A DNA stretch of 64,000 nucleotides from Apus apus (taxonomy: Eukaryota; Chordata; Aves; Apodiformes; Apodidae), in assembly GCF_020740795.1 (NCBI RefSeq), contig NC_067285.1:22092241-22156240 (forward strand), written 5' to 3'. Numbering within the stretch: position 1 is the first letter of the stretch; every line of letters starts with the position of its first letter. The notes beneath the pieces were generated by a model. That model did no database searches. It worked only from the letters and a program-made list of their open reading frames with translations, and was not told where the DNA came from. The position numbers were made by a program, and so were the translations under genes. Positions 35,601 through 50,600 of this stretch are shown one piece after another.

Positions 35601-38600
35601 CTTTGCTCACCAAACTCAGGTTTCAACACAGTCTTAAGTTTTCAATGCAAAACAAGCCCTTCCTCAAAAACACATGCTGGAGTGAGCTTGAAGACAGAAA
35701 GACAGGTGGTGATCTGTATTAGGAGGTTGCAGGATCAAAGAATACACAAGCTGCAGATATAGATATAGCTGCCATATTTAACTGGGAGAAAAAACTTTCA
35801 GACTTTTCAATTTAATTTTTGTCTTTACTTTGAGTTCTTCATCAACCCTCTAGGACAGGTTAATGGGTTTTTTAATTGTTTTGAGTTGGGGATTGTGTTA
35901 TATGTCTGCACAGTGCTGAACGTATGTAAAGTACATAGTAATTTTCTAAGTTGTTATACCTGAAAATTTACCCCCTTTTTTTTTCTCTTTAAGATAGTTT
36001 GCTATATAATTTGCCATTGTTTAAATAATCCATGTGAAAGATCACTGCTGAAAATATCAGCTACATTGGCTTGTTTGGCAGAGAAGCTGAACATCTGAGG
36101 GTTCTTTATTATCTTGGGTTTTGAGTTGGATCTGTAGAAGTCAGTGTAGCTCATCCCAGGGTATGACCATAGAACATTGTTGAAGCTGTTGAGACAAATT
36201 GCATCATTTGACTGCTGAGAAGTTATAAAAAACTTAAGTGTTTGCTTACAAAAACTTAGGGTAATGGCAGCTGTCTTAAAAAGGTCCTCGTGGTGCTAAT
36301 GTGCCTATAGATTTGGTAGCATTCCTGTCAACATAATTAGAGCCTTCTACAAGCCTGATAATTTCTCTTAGTGTGTTTAGTTAAGTGTGTAGTTTAAACA
36401 AGTGAAAGATTTTAGTTAAGCTCCACTTGGAAAAGGCTATTTATCCTATGAAAGGACGAAGTTCTGCATGAGTAGCTTAGATTTTTTCAGGTATACTGAG
36501 GTTGAGCAATGATTATAGAAGACCTTGTAACTACTTAGTTACCTGTAAAATAAGATGTTATGTGTTCATGAAAAGGAAATATTGCACTCCTTGCTATCAC
36601 TTACTTTGTTGTGTGTGTTCACTTTCTTAAATAATTGAGTAGTAATAAATTGCAAATCACAAACTTCATTTTTTTTAGTATTCCATTTCTTCAGAAAACC
36701 TGCTAATGTAATATATGCCAATAGAATATGTCTATTTCTCGGATTAATTGTTTTCTTTAGAATAACCTTGAGACACATGACAGACACATACACCTTTTCT
36801 GTGTTTTCCCTTCACTCCCAACTAAAAATTTGGTTAACAAATCTTTGGGAGTTGTATTACAAGGCAAATGATGAAATACTGGGTTCCCTTTGACTCCTCA
36901 ATGCATACAAGAAGCCCTAAAGAGCTCTATGAATTGTGTGTTTGCTTTTAGCTAGGCAATAATATTAAATGAAAGGACCCTTGCTGAATATGTCTTTGAT
37001 GGAAGAAGCTGGGTCTCTCAGCAGAGAACTGAAGTCAATCCAAACCAGTCTTTGGAGGTGGCACTTAAAACTTTTCATCTTGGAATTTTCTTATTGCACA
37101 ATTACAGGATTGATTTTTATTGAGGATACTGCAGATAAAAAATTACATTCATGTTCTGGGTATGGTTTCAGGCATTCTTTTTGATTGTAGGGTGATAAGA
37201 TGCAAGTTTAATATTGTTTTCTATTCCTATCCTACCTCCCTAAGCCAAAATTTCCAACAGCAGAGTTTTTTTCTAGTTATTATGGTAATATAGTGAAAAA
37301 GTTTGATCACTAGTGAGTTGAAGAATAGAAAAGTCCAGGAAAAAAATAGCAATTATTTGTCACATTCTCTTTTTTTTTTTCTGTAAAGACAACTTCTTAG
37401 TGATAGCATTTTTGAAGTGGTTGGAATACCTTCAGCTTTTAAAAAAGCTTTAGTTATTAAAAAAGTAGATATTTAAATAAATTGTAATGCTCATTAGTAC
37501 TTGATTGTTTTTGCTGCATTCAAGTTGGGCAATTTGCCATCTCAATAGCTTTTCTTCCCAAGTTATGTGTATCAAGATGAGAGGGATTCTGTCCTTCCCT
37601 TGAAATTAGATACTAATTTTTTTACACTTGTTTTTAGTAACTTGCTGTCCCTATACAATGTACAAATACCACATCAGTCTTCCTGTTAACTGTAACCTAA
37701 GCTATGAGGTTCTTCTGCTGCTGTTGATCTCTGATACCGTGCTTGTGCTTTGTGACACGTAACCTCGTGCAGGCCTGCTTTGTGTGTTGTCTCATCTTGT
37801 TCTGTTTCTTTCTGGAGTGTTGGACCTATGGTCTCTTCTGTAACCACAGGGAGAGGGTGGAGGCAGCCTGTCTTCCTCTTAATTACTGGTGTTCTTGTTT
37901 TTCTTTAGTCAAGGGCTGGAGAAAGGTAAACCAGCTGTTTGAGTGGTATTTTATTTTTGTCAGGGTGGAACCATCAATAGTCTAAGTTACTGCAGACAAG
38001 GTCTATGTTTTAGACTTCAGGATGTCATGAAGCCTGCAGTTCCCTGATAAGATGAGATTCAGTGCAGAGCTGGGGACAAAGATTTTTCATTTTACAAATT
38101 CTTGATTCCCCACATTTAATAGGAAATAGAATATTTCAGTGAAAGTGTTTTGTGTTGGTTTTTATTTTCATTATTATAATGAGATTCAATGATGAATTCA
38201 TTAGTCACTGGTAAATGTTTGTGTTGTATGGCCTGCTATGCCATTAGATTCTTATTTTGACTTGTGTTAAATACTACAAACAGTGCTATATCTTTCAGGA
38301 AAACTCAAAAATTGCACTCAAAAAATCTTTGTGTTTACAAGCTGCACAAATTAATTTTAACATACAAATTGTCTTCAGTTTTAGTTCTACTTTAAACTTA
38401 CAGGTTTATGTCTTGTCATTTTATCAGATGAAGACTAGGGTGCTGTGGCCAAACAATTCTGGGTGGTTATTTTTCCAGCTTGCTACAGGAGTTTATTTTT
38501 TTCTTGCATTTTTTTCCCTTGTTGTAAGGTGACAGCAGAAGAGATTGTTCAACAGAAGCTTAATCAGAGACGCACATGGTAAAGCATAAAGGGCAGCATA

Positions 38601-41600
38601 CAACTGCCTAATACAACAAGCTGTAACAAGTGAACATTAGCAAGAAGTTAAAGAAGTACAAATATTACCGTGGACTTTTTTCAATCCTTATATTGTTGAG
38701 GGTATGTTTTTAGTGTTGTGGTTGGTTCTTATTTTTTGTAGGCAACATGAGCTTCCTGCTGGTAGGAAGACAGGCAATAAAGCTAATTGTAAAATTATGC
38801 TGTCACTCTGGTCAGGAAGTGTGCAGTCATCTTCTTTCATAAGAAGTGAAACTATGACCAAATTCAGTGCCTGACTCCTCGAAGTAAAGGTGGGACACAG
38901 TTTCAACTACTATTAACTAACATAAAGTTAACAGAAAACCAAAAATGGTACATGGTGATGCAGTTGTTTCAATCCCAGTGTCTCTTATGTGGCTTCAAGC
39001 TAGCATAACTTATCTGTTCTTTTGCAAGACAAGAACTACAGTTACAATGTAAATATTTTAATTTCTAGTATTTATATTTCCTCAGCCTTCCAGTAGAAGA
39101 GGCAAAGTGGTTCAGAATCTCATGTGTCTTTTGGAAACTTTTTTGTAGAGCTGCTGTGTGAAAGAGATGGAAGACTTTCCACCAAATCTGATTGCTGTGA
39201 TTTCATTTTTGCATTTCATTGAAGCTGTTTTGGCTTTTAGTTGTGCTTTTGATGTTGTGTACAGCAGTACTGAGTAACAACTTAAGTACTAAGCAGAATG
39301 CAACTGTTAATTGTTTTAGATGTGTATCCTGATAACATACAATTTCAATGTCAATATCTGTAATACTTTAAATCTAGGTTGTAATTCCAGAAGGTTGGAC
39401 TTGGAAATCACATTAACCATCTTCTTAAGGAAAAAAAAAAACCCCACAAAAATTCATGTTGCCACTGTTGCAAAATTTAGCTTGTATGAAATCCCTGACT
39501 TATTTCTTTAGCAGTTTTTGTACTAGGGCATGGTTAACTAGCATATATGAGCTATGGCAAACTGTAGAGTTGTATCAAGATATTCCCCCATTCAAATACT
39601 AAATTAAAGTTGCTTGGTAATTGCTTGCATTTTATTGTTTTGAAAGCACCAACTACAAATTCCTGCTTTACCTAAAAACATCTGAGATGTGGCAGACTTG
39701 TTTTCAAAAGCAGGATATTACAAATTTTAGATGAAAATTAGGGTAAAAAGTTAGGAAAAGAAGCCTGGCAACTTCACAAAGTAGGAAGATATTTTGAGTT
39801 TCAAATTTTTGCTGACTCACAAAAATAGAATTGCTCTGAACACCTTTTTCTACAGCCAGCCCTGGGACAAAACTCTTACAAGCAGCCAAATCAGGAAGCT
39901 CTTTTGGGTTGTAAATTACAGGAACTGTCCAAATACCTCAGTCCCTTTTTCCTCTGCCAGATCTCTGGATGTCTGGGCTTGATGTTGTGGCTGCCATTGT
40001 GGGTAGAGGGTTAAGATACAATCAGTGGCTATGACTAGAGGCGAAAGGGAGGAACAGTTTGTCCGGGTTTGAGCCAGGATTAAGCCACTTTTCCTCTTAC
40101 TGTTTTTTTGGTGTTTTGGTTGGTTTTTTTAAATTTTTTTTCCTTCAGTAAGCTCTCTTTTAGCTAGCAGCAGCTAGGACTGGTAACAATGGAATATTTA
40201 TGTTATTGCTGGGACTCCAAGGTCGCATGTTTACTCTGCTGGCTCAGGCACTACTGGGAGATCTGTGACCCGCCCTGTAGGAGGCTGAATTAGTCAGACA
40301 GCAAAATTGGCCGGAGATATTCCATTCCATGTATCTATGTAAGCTCAGAGGAAGGTCAGAGATCATGGAAGACAACTTCCTTCTTCTTCCCTTCTCTTCT
40401 GTCCATGGCCAGCGTCCAGGGAGTACTCTGTCTATCCATCACTGTTGACCCTTATTACTCTACCCTAAGCTCCTGTCTGCTCTGCCACTCCCTCTGGCAG
40501 CTCCGGGACTTTTCAGACTGTTCACAGCGAAGGACAGTGCTGTGGGAGTTGCTGGGGGTGTAGGGAGGCAGTAGGGGTTTGCGCATTCCTGAACACATTT
40601 GTATATAGTTGTACATATTTTCTTTTATCATTAACGTTTAATTAAAGCTGTTTTCAATCCAGAGAGTCTCTGTCTTACTCTTTCTCTCCTTCCCTACCTG
40701 GGTACGAGGGGGAGGGAATTGAAAGCATTATTGTCTCTGGTTTAATCGCAGATCCTGAGCCAAACTGTGGCACAGTTCTTCCCTAAAGCAGTAATTGCTG
40801 TTTTCCTATGTCTCATCCTCTAGTGGCAGCAAAGCAAGGAGTTTCTCTCTTAAGAGCTCTTCCCTGAATTTTCATCTTGGTATTGCTCCTTCCTTTTTTA
40901 GGATGAAATAAATTTCAGTGCAGTAAAGAAACATTCTCTGCCATTTTCCATATGCCACTTTTTTTCCAATAAAGCTAATGTCTTCAGTGGCTTGGTTAAG
41001 TTCTTTCAGCATGTGTGGAATTACACAGTAGCTGCAACATTTGTCTCTAGCTTGCTGTTTGTTCTAGTCAGTGTTAAAAATCACTTTTAGAGAAGGCAAA
41101 TTAAGGCACGTGAACTCCCTGACAATTCTCTGTTTAAGTGTCTGTAAACTGAACTGTCCTATAATGAGTACTCACATGCAAAGACAGATGATGAAGAGAT
41201 CTAGCTTTTAGGCACAGACTAACTTAAGTTGCAGTAATAGTATCGAACTGATACTTTAGCCTGTCACAAACAGAAAGACATTCATAAGGTTATGTAACAG
41301 GAAAATGGAATACATCTTAAAATATATGTATTTTTAATAAAGAAGTTTTAACTGGTATGGAAGGCTCCCTGTTAGTTTGCTTATGATTTCTAAATGGAGC
41401 AGTGCATTTTGCGTTAAAATATGATACACCAGTCTTTTCTCTGTGTCCCCTGGAGGCTGAAAAGGTAAATTCTTGGCATTTCTAAGACAATAGAGTATTT
41501 AACACAAATCAAGGTTAAATACAGCCTCAGCAAATCCAATATAATCCTTTTGGACGATTTTATTGCTTGAAAGTAACATTCTAGGCTGACGTTGTGGTTT

Positions 41601-44600
41601 ATGAGCTCTTTACTGGAGAATAATTGTCTTTTGCTGTGTCTTTTTTTTTTTTAATGTGGCTGGCCTTTTTTTTGTACTAGACATACTAAAATAATTACAT
41701 TTTAGAAATCCTGTTTTTGTACTTTTCTTTTTAGAGATAAAGACAGGACAGATTGAGTATGGGGACAAAATTGTAATTAATTTATGAAATGTATTGCATG
41801 CTGATGGAATCTAACACTGTTGTTTTATTTATGTTACTGCCTTTGTTAGTCTGTCCAAAGTATTAACCTGTATTTTATAGTAGAAGTAGAGCTTGATCCT
41901 GACATTTGAAGCACATTGTTTTATAAGTCTGCCTTCTCGTTAGAGGGAATGATGAAGGATTTGTTTTCAAGCATGAAGAAGCTGTTGAGTAGCTGCCAGT
42001 GCTGTTCATATATAGCATATAAAGAGGCTTGATTTGGACAAAATCATTAAAATAATCTGTAAATCTGTGCAGGAGAATCTCAGGCTCATGTCTGCAGCCA
42101 CACTACTCTGCCTTCCCCAGATGATATTTTGTTAGCATTTCCTTCTCAAAGCAGAACTTATGCAGCAGTGAGATATATGGGTATTTTCAGTACTATTGCT
42201 GACAGGATCTGTTGTAGAACTGGTATAAGTTATCTGAACAATAAATCGGAAAGTGATAATACTCAGTTGGGGACTGACTTCTTGGAGAGCAGCATAGGGG
42301 CGAGGGACTGGGGAGTCCTAGTGGACAGAAGTATGACCATGAGCCAGCAATGTGCCCCTGTGGCCTAGAAGGCCAATGGCATCCTGGTTTTTATTAGGAT
42401 TGTGGTTAGTAGGTATTTCAGAGCAGAAACAATGCAAAATGGCTGGTATGACTAAGTAAATGGTTTAAATATTGAAGGCTCAAAGCAATAATATTAAAAT
42501 AATATGTTAGAGATAAGTTTTGCACAGATTGAATTAATTGAATTCCTTGATGAAATTACTAAAGGTCAATCAAGTATATTTCTGCCATTGTAATGAGCAG
42601 ATAATTGAGTACTAATTTTCAAAATATGTGCAAAGTGTTTACAGGTTTTTAAAAGGTGCTTACAGTCAGATATTACAAAAAATCTTAATGAAAAAAAAAA
42701 CATTTTTCTTTAGCTGTGTACTGGATATGTTTAGAAGTCTTAAATTTTTCGCTCACTATGGTTAAGAAAACTGTTGGGACAAGGCCACTAATATATGCTT
42801 AAGTCCAGAGTGATAGGGCTGACCCTATTAAATGATCGTAGTTTTCTGCAGTCTAGTGATTAACAGGCTTTAAACTTTGCTGGCTTTCTTAATCTCTTTT
42901 AATCATTTAAACCTATTATTGTTTTGACTTCAATTTCAAAAGCTTTTTAAATCTGTCTTACCATATTAATAGCTGATTAAAGTTCTGTTTTTCCACCATA
43001 CTATCAGTGGGGAGTCTATCTTACTACACTGAATAATTTAGAAAGAACTATGTAGGAAAATAATGATTGGGAGGAAAAAAACCCAAACAAAAAACACAAG
43101 AAAACCAAACACAAAAAACACAGTAGTGATGCTTATATTTAAAGTAGTGTTCATATCCATGCAGTAAATTGGGGAAACAAAATTTATGACATGAATAACT
43201 GTATTTCTTTTTTTCTTTTAGATTTCAGGAGTATAATTTGAAGTTAATTCTGTGCTGAAATTCTAATTAATCTTTCATTTTTATAATAAGTATTGTGGTA
43301 AAAAAGTCTGTTAATATTTCGGGATTCCTTTCACCCAGAAATGTCAAGGATTTTTTCTGGAAAACAGCATTTTGTATAGGATGTGTTGCAGCCAAGTAAG
43401 AGTGCAGTCATACTAGCACACAGGAACTTTTAACTGTCTAAAAATGAAAACACCAGAAATTCCTCCGTGGGTTCTTGAATATGGTCCTTCATTCTCTCAG
43501 CCCTGACACTTCTATTCCAGTTTAATAAATGATATTGCCAAGATCTATGGTTTAGGTTGTACTTACACTTTTCCTTAAGCAGACGCTTTTGTGTCATTAA
43601 GCAGCATAATTCTCTGCCAGGACAATGCTATGTGCTTTTTCCCTAGCTGCACTTGATTCTTTGTCATTGGTAACTATGTAGTGATTTATTTTCAACATTT
43701 CATTTAGAAGTATCTTAACTTTCTGTTGCTGTTTTTTCATGTCTCCTTCCCATTACCAGTAGTATATGGTTTACGCCTACCTACGGTTCTTTCCAAGGTA
43801 AATGTTTTAGTTACATGTTTTTGTTTAAAAGTGGAAGGGGATGAAATAATTAGTGAGGCTGAATACTCACTCTGTTGAATTTTGCTAACTTTTCAGGGTT
43901 TTTTTTAGTTGTGCTTTTCTGTTTCTTATGTTGAACCAGTATGTTAGTGTCTTCAATTTTTTACTTAAGTTGGAAACTCAGGTTGAGTTAGTTGCAGATT
44001 ATGACACCTGGTTTCCTCCCTCTCCGAGTTACTGCTCCATGTGATGCCCTGCCCATATTTTTATTCTTTTTATTTACCTACTTGACTATGTGTCTATCTG
44101 TATTTTGAAGTTACTGTGTTTGAATGTCTTAATCTTACTGTCTGCTAGAGTGTTCTGTTGTTATTACATACCCTTGCCAGCCTGCAGTCATCTATGGATT
44201 TTGTCAGTAGCTACTGTACTTAAGTGTGGATCACTCAGAAATGTGTCACATAGTGTTGGGTCTAGGGCTGATCCATATTAAAGTCAATGTGAAATGTGCA
44301 TTGTATCACAGCCCAAATGCTTTCCTAAATTAATGTCTGAAAAGTCTGTTAGGCAGTTTCTTCTTTTATTGGTATAAGTGGACTGTTGCATAACTTAGAT
44401 TGTTCTGGAAGCAGGTCTTCTTTTGGATTGTATTGTTACCATACAAGCCCTCTTTAATATTTCTATTTTTCCAGGAAGAGATTCTGGACTTGCATTTCAT
44501 ATTTGGCAGCAAAGCAGTAGCTACTCAGTACAAAATTTTTCTAAGATTGTCTAACCTGTGTAGGGTCATCCTAGAGTATCAGTGAATGATAAACAGCTGT

Positions 44601-47600
44601 CACTAAAACCAGAAATTAATATAGAAGTGTTTCTTGTTTTGCTGTCAATTTGTGGCTGAGGAAGAATGTGAACAGTTAAATGGGACCAGTTGCCCTGTTT
44701 CAAGGGCATGGGGAGTGTGATATCTTTGTGATGGTGAAGCTGGGAGACTACAGCAAGGCAACAGAGGAATTGACAAAAAAAAAAAAGTAAATGTATTAAA
44801 CTGGCAGAATAAAACCAGTGCAAGTCAGGCAAGAGACTGAGACTTTCAGGATATGAATCAAAGCCCTTTACTGTTTGGTTTTGGAGTTTTTTCTCAATGG
44901 GAGAAAAAAATCTTAAAAAATACTTAGACTAGGGGGTGTGTATATATATACATATATATGCCAGTTACATTAAACATTACTTTTGGTTTAGCTAGTTGTA
45001 TCTGTTCAGTGGTTAAATTGTCTGCTAAGTTTATACATGAAGTGTGGTCTGGGTTGTGGTTTTTTTGTTTTTGTCTTGTTTTAGAAAATGCACAGCCCCT
45101 AGAATCTGACGTAGCAAGCTTGAAGTAATGATCCAAACAAACACAAGTCATGGTACTTAGACTCTGTATTTGTGTACATGAAAATATTTACTAAGGTAAT
45201 CAAAAGAGTAAGGCAATATTAGACGTTACTGAAATTTCAAAGCAACTTTAGCCTTGTCAAAAATGCAGAAATACGGCCTTGCATTAAGTTACATTTTACT
45301 ACTGTAAGAAATGCAGTTCACTTATTGCATTTTTATCTTTTTATAGTTCAAGTCAGAATAAATGGAGTTAACAGTTATTGAAGCATTGCTTATTCTGTCA
45401 GATAAATTGCAGATGACAGTTGTGATGCAGGCTGACCTTCCATACCCATGCCCCATAAATCTGATGCGTTAGAAATGTTTTGGGTGCTTCTGTTGGGCTT
45501 TCTGTGTCCATTGGTCTGTCAATGCTCATGAAGATGCACTGTCATACCAGGTTCATACATGGCTGTATTTCTGACCTGAAAAATCTTGGAGGATGTGTTA
45601 ACTGCATGTGGTAGCAAGCAGTCAGTACAGTCTGAAAAGGGACATATGAACATCAGTGTCACACAGGCTGGTTGTCCTAGTTTTTACAAGATTAATAATT
45701 TAGAAAAAACAACAGAAAAAGGGCTGTATTTCTTTTTTTAGAACAGTGAAAGTAGCTTTAACATCACTTGAAAGCTGAAGCAACATAATGGCTGAATCAT
45801 TCTTCTGGAAACTTCTTTAGATTAATATGAAATACAAGAATACTATACTGAAGTCTTTAGGGTTTCTTAATGTGCTTGTTGAAAATTTATAAAGAAATGC
45901 TTCTGCAAGCTCTGTCTTAAAAAGGTCTTTTCTTGATGAAGCATATTCTAGTATAGCATATGTTCTGCTTGTTATGTCCAGTTAATACAACCAATGTACT
46001 TTCGGTCTGACAGAGAAATTGCACTCTTCCTTTTTTTTAATGACTTTTCTGCAAAGTTCAAATAATGTGTTGGAAATCTACCCTTTCATACATTCATACA
46101 AGTTTTAATCAATCTGGGAAATACTTATAAAAGTAACTGCAGCGAAGCAGGTGAAGTACAGTAAATTTACAGAATAGCTAAGCCCAAATGCATTTAAGGG
46201 GTAGCAGGGCCCTGTACTGTGGCAAAAAGTTTATATTGGTTTGTATGGCAAGCCAGGCAGAGCTGAGTTGCACAGATAGATGTTTAGATACCTGTTTGGG
46301 GCTTCCTGGGGTGCTTTATGATTGCAACTTTACATTACTGAAATAGTTTTCATCTTTATTTATTTTTTTTTTATGCTGACTATTCACATTGGTGGTTAAT
46401 GCAACAATTTTTTTTAATCTCTAACATCTTGTTCCTCACAAGTTGTCTTGAAATTATTTATGAAAATATAACTGATATGTATACAGTTTTGCATACCTCT
46501 TTTTTCTGTCAAGTCTGCACAATGGACATTTTTTTCTTGGCTCTTTGGGCCAAAGCAGAAGTATAGAAGTCTGTGCTGATTTTTAGTTTGGTATCTGTTC
46601 AATTTTTAGCTATTGATTCTATTTAAGTTTTTGCTTTGGTGGATTCCAATTAAAAATTCTGAAAGGTAAATTACTTTTGAAGCTATGAAGGCCTGTTGCT
46701 ATTTGAAACCTGTTTGCTCATCACCAGTTTTGATTTTGAGCCTTAGGACAGGTCAGTTTTACCAGCTTTTCAGGAAACTCCTTTTCATAGAGCAGATCTG
46801 AACTTGATATTCATTTGGAGTTTTTCAGCAGTACTTAATTAGCGTAGGCTGTGTTTTCTTTTTAATTTGGTTAAGGCTCTGTCAAATTGGATGCTGTTTA
46901 CAGGAACCATGCCTCATGGCTGTTTGTTCCATTAAGAGCATTATTGTAAACATGATGACTACAGTCCAAGCACATTAATTTTCATACTTTGTCATCTTAG
47001 TTTAGGATTTGGGAAATTAAAAAAAAAAAGTGTTGAGTTGTAGGATTACCATTTCAGAAGGATCTTTAAAACACATTGTACAATTCACAGCTGAATATGC
47101 AAGTTCTTGTATGCTTAAAAAAAGAAAATCAGACATTTAAGAAAAATGTTACATTTCTGCTAAAACTGCGGTTGAGGTTATAAATATGCAAGAGAAGAGT
47201 ATGCTGCCTTTTTTTTTTTTATAGCACCATAACTAAGTAGAATGTGTTGGTCAGAGTTGTACCTCTGCTTTTATGAGCAGTAAAACTTCCAAGTGACCTT
47301 GGCTTTATTTTTAGAGTGTATTTAGCTATACATATAGCCAAATTTCCTTAACACCATTCTGTTTCTGTATAGCGTCTGTCCTTAGAATGCCTGCAATAAT
47401 CTTTTACTCTGGGTCTGTGCTACTTTCTTTTCAGGCTTGTGGAAAAGGAAAATATTTAAAATTAATGTAGTTGTGAATTTGTAGTTCATGTTTTAGGAGG
47501 CTAAGTTTGGTGTTACGAGCATATCTGCATGTACATGAAATTTGGTTCTGAAAACATAATCAGGAAGGAAGAAAATAAGTTCAGATCTGAGTTGTGATAT

Positions 47601-50600
47601 AGTTAGTGATTACAGTAAACAAATGAGAAGATAAAGTTTCAGGAAAGCTTTGTCTTAGGAATTTGAAAACATCCGTGATAATTACAATTCAATTATTTCA
47701 AGATTTTCTTATTGAATTATATCCCCAGTTTGTGAATATTCTGAAGTTCTGGAGTTGGGGACCAAGGGGAGGCACATCAGCTAATTTAGATATTCTGTAT
47801 CTCTGGGCCCCATTGTAGTCAAAGGCCAGAGTGATGCTTCTCCGGAGTGTGAATTACAGCTGGGCCTTTGTTTCTTGATGAAATGTAGGACAATTAACTT
47901 GCTCACTTGTCCTTGTAAATTAAATGCCTGAACTCACCTTTTTGCAACCAGGTTGGAAAAAATGCTGTTTAAAAAAAAAAAATTGTCTCAACATTGAAGA
48001 GAATAAAGCAGTGTGAAATTTCTCACTTAAACTGCCATTAGAAGATGGATGATAGAATAATAATGATTTCTTTTAGCTCCTATCTGCAGCTAGGTCACTC
48101 AAGCTTTGATCAGAATAGGGTGTGCTGGCATGACTATAATACAATTACATCTAGAGGTTAGACCAAGACTTTTGTGGCTTAAGAAACTGCATAAGGAACT
48201 GAGTTGGGGAGAAAGCTGCTGTCTTCTGTAAGTGGAATCTTTGCTGGAGGTAGGATCAGCCTATCAGACTGTAAGAAGCCATCAGCTGCCGTGCTCACAG
48301 GCTGGGGTGTGCATATCTGGGCAAGCAGCTGCACCAGTTTGGTGAAAATATGCAGCTGTGCAGTGTGATAATTGCTGCAGTTGGGACATGTTCTTTGTCT
48401 CTATCTTCATGTTTGTCTGCAGCTGCCATTTTGAAGGGAGTGCCTTTGAACATTGGCTGCTTTTCCAGCAGGTTAAATATCTGTGAAGGACATAATAAAA
48501 TGTTTAATCATCTAATGTTTTAAATGCACTGAAGTTTGTTTTGACTCTTACCTGCAATGTTGCTCTATACCTGGCATATTTTTGTTCTTCGGCACTGGAC
48601 AATTTAAGAGAATAATAATTATTTTATGTGCTAGGATAGACAGTTGAAAAGATACAGGGCAGAAAATACAGCAAATTAAAGTTGTGGTCCCTTCAGTTCC
48701 TTCGCTTGTTTCCATAGCATGCTTCCTTGTCTTCTACTTGCTAGTTTAATACCAGGTGTTTAAATGTGTAATATGTGTACAGTATGTTGTTCTGGTAACT
48801 TAAATGGTTTTAAATGTCCGAACTTATTTAACATTTTTCAACTGCATATCTTTAGCTTCAATTTTGCATTTAGTATCCTTGGCTCTTCAAGGGCTTTGTA
48901 GAGAAATTCTCCCAAATCTAACCTTCATCAGTTAGGAAGAGCCAACTGGTGCTTTTCAATCTTGCCTACTAAACACATGTTGGGAAATAATATCTAAGCT
49001 GCTCACTGTGCTAGTTGCACACTGAAATTTATGGAATACCTCAGCGGCTGTGTATGAAATATAATATGCATCCTGTCTTAATGCATAAAGTACTATTACA
49101 AGTTGGAACTCCGCAAACATGTCCCTTTGTGGGAAATTTGCTTTTATAGCAGCTTGTCAAAGGAGTATCTCTGGGGTCAAGAAAATATATTTGAAAAATT
49201 CGGCTTTTGTAGTGAAAGGAGGGGGTGGTGGCAAAAAAGATTTGGTAAGCCAAGGTTCACCACAGGAAACATTCTGCAAACCTCAGGGCTAGCAACTGTG
49301 TCCCTCTGGCACCCCTCTGTGGTATGTCAGTAACATACTCGAAGTGAAATTCACACTTCTGTTAAAAAGCATTCCCATTATGTTACATGGCTTCTGTTAA
49401 ATCTGACTGACTAGTTTGAGTAAGTAGTGAAGGATTTTCTTTGGAATTTTTCCCCTAGCTAACTGTAGGAGTTGAATGATGGTTTTAAAAAAAAGAAGTG
49501 AAGGAACAAGGAACCTGAAAGCTTTAAAAAGCTCAAGTATATGTAATATTTCTATATCTTCAGCAGATAAAACTGTATTCTGTTCTAGCTGAAGTTGTCT
49601 GCTTTCTGGGCAGAGAAAAACATGTACTGTTATTTTTAGTGAAGAATGGCTATAACTTTATGCAGATATATCTTTTAATGGGCAAAATTTTCTCAGGTTA
49701 CAAAATTGATTGTGTATTAGCCGAGGGTATTTCTATGACAAGCACATGGTTTTAACAAATGATCTGATTTCCTTTTAAGTAAGATTGCAATTTGTGTAAG
49801 AAGAGTTAGTGTCCTTTGACACAGACGGTCCTTTTAGAATTCCTGGTAGCTCGTTGCTTTTTATGTGATATGCAAATATTTGCTATCAATAAAATGCTTA
49901 TTAAGGCATGACAAATTGATAGATCAGGTAGGTGTAGTAGCATTATGAAAAGACTGGTAGTCGGCTAAAGCCTTTTTCTTTAAAGACAAAGAGCCTGGTA
50001 CTGTTCACTAGACAAAGCATTGATTTGGAAGTAAATGACTACAACAGTTAAAATTTGAGGCTTAGAGACTGACAGGATGGCCAGCTATGAAGAAGACTTG
50101 GCAGTTAAACCAAGTGACCTGAATGTGTTATTGAACAGTGTGTTACATTATAGTCTGCTTGCTAAAAAAGTCAAATTAAAACTGTGTTTAGAAGGAGAAT
50201 ATGGATGGACCTCACTGTATTAGAAGTGGCTCCATGAAGGATTTCGCAGCAAAGTGGATGAATAGATGTAAGTCAGTGTGATACTACAGCAAATAACCTG
50301 AGGCAGTCTCTGCATATGTAAACAAGAAAAATGGGTCAGTCAGTCACTGTCTTGCATGTTTGAATGCAGCACTAGTGAGCTTGAGAATGTGGCTGGGGTT
50401 AATGCTTGCATTTTAAAGGGATGCTGTGAAAGTTTCAGAAGGTATCATCAGAAAATACATAAGTTTTACCTGTTTATTTGAAATAAAAGTTAATTTGCAA
50501 GAGAGTTTGATTGCAGTTGGTTGGTGACTGGAGTCTTTCCTCAGGAGGAGTAATTCATGGTTCTGCAGTTGACTGGGGCAAGGAACAAAACGGAAGACAG

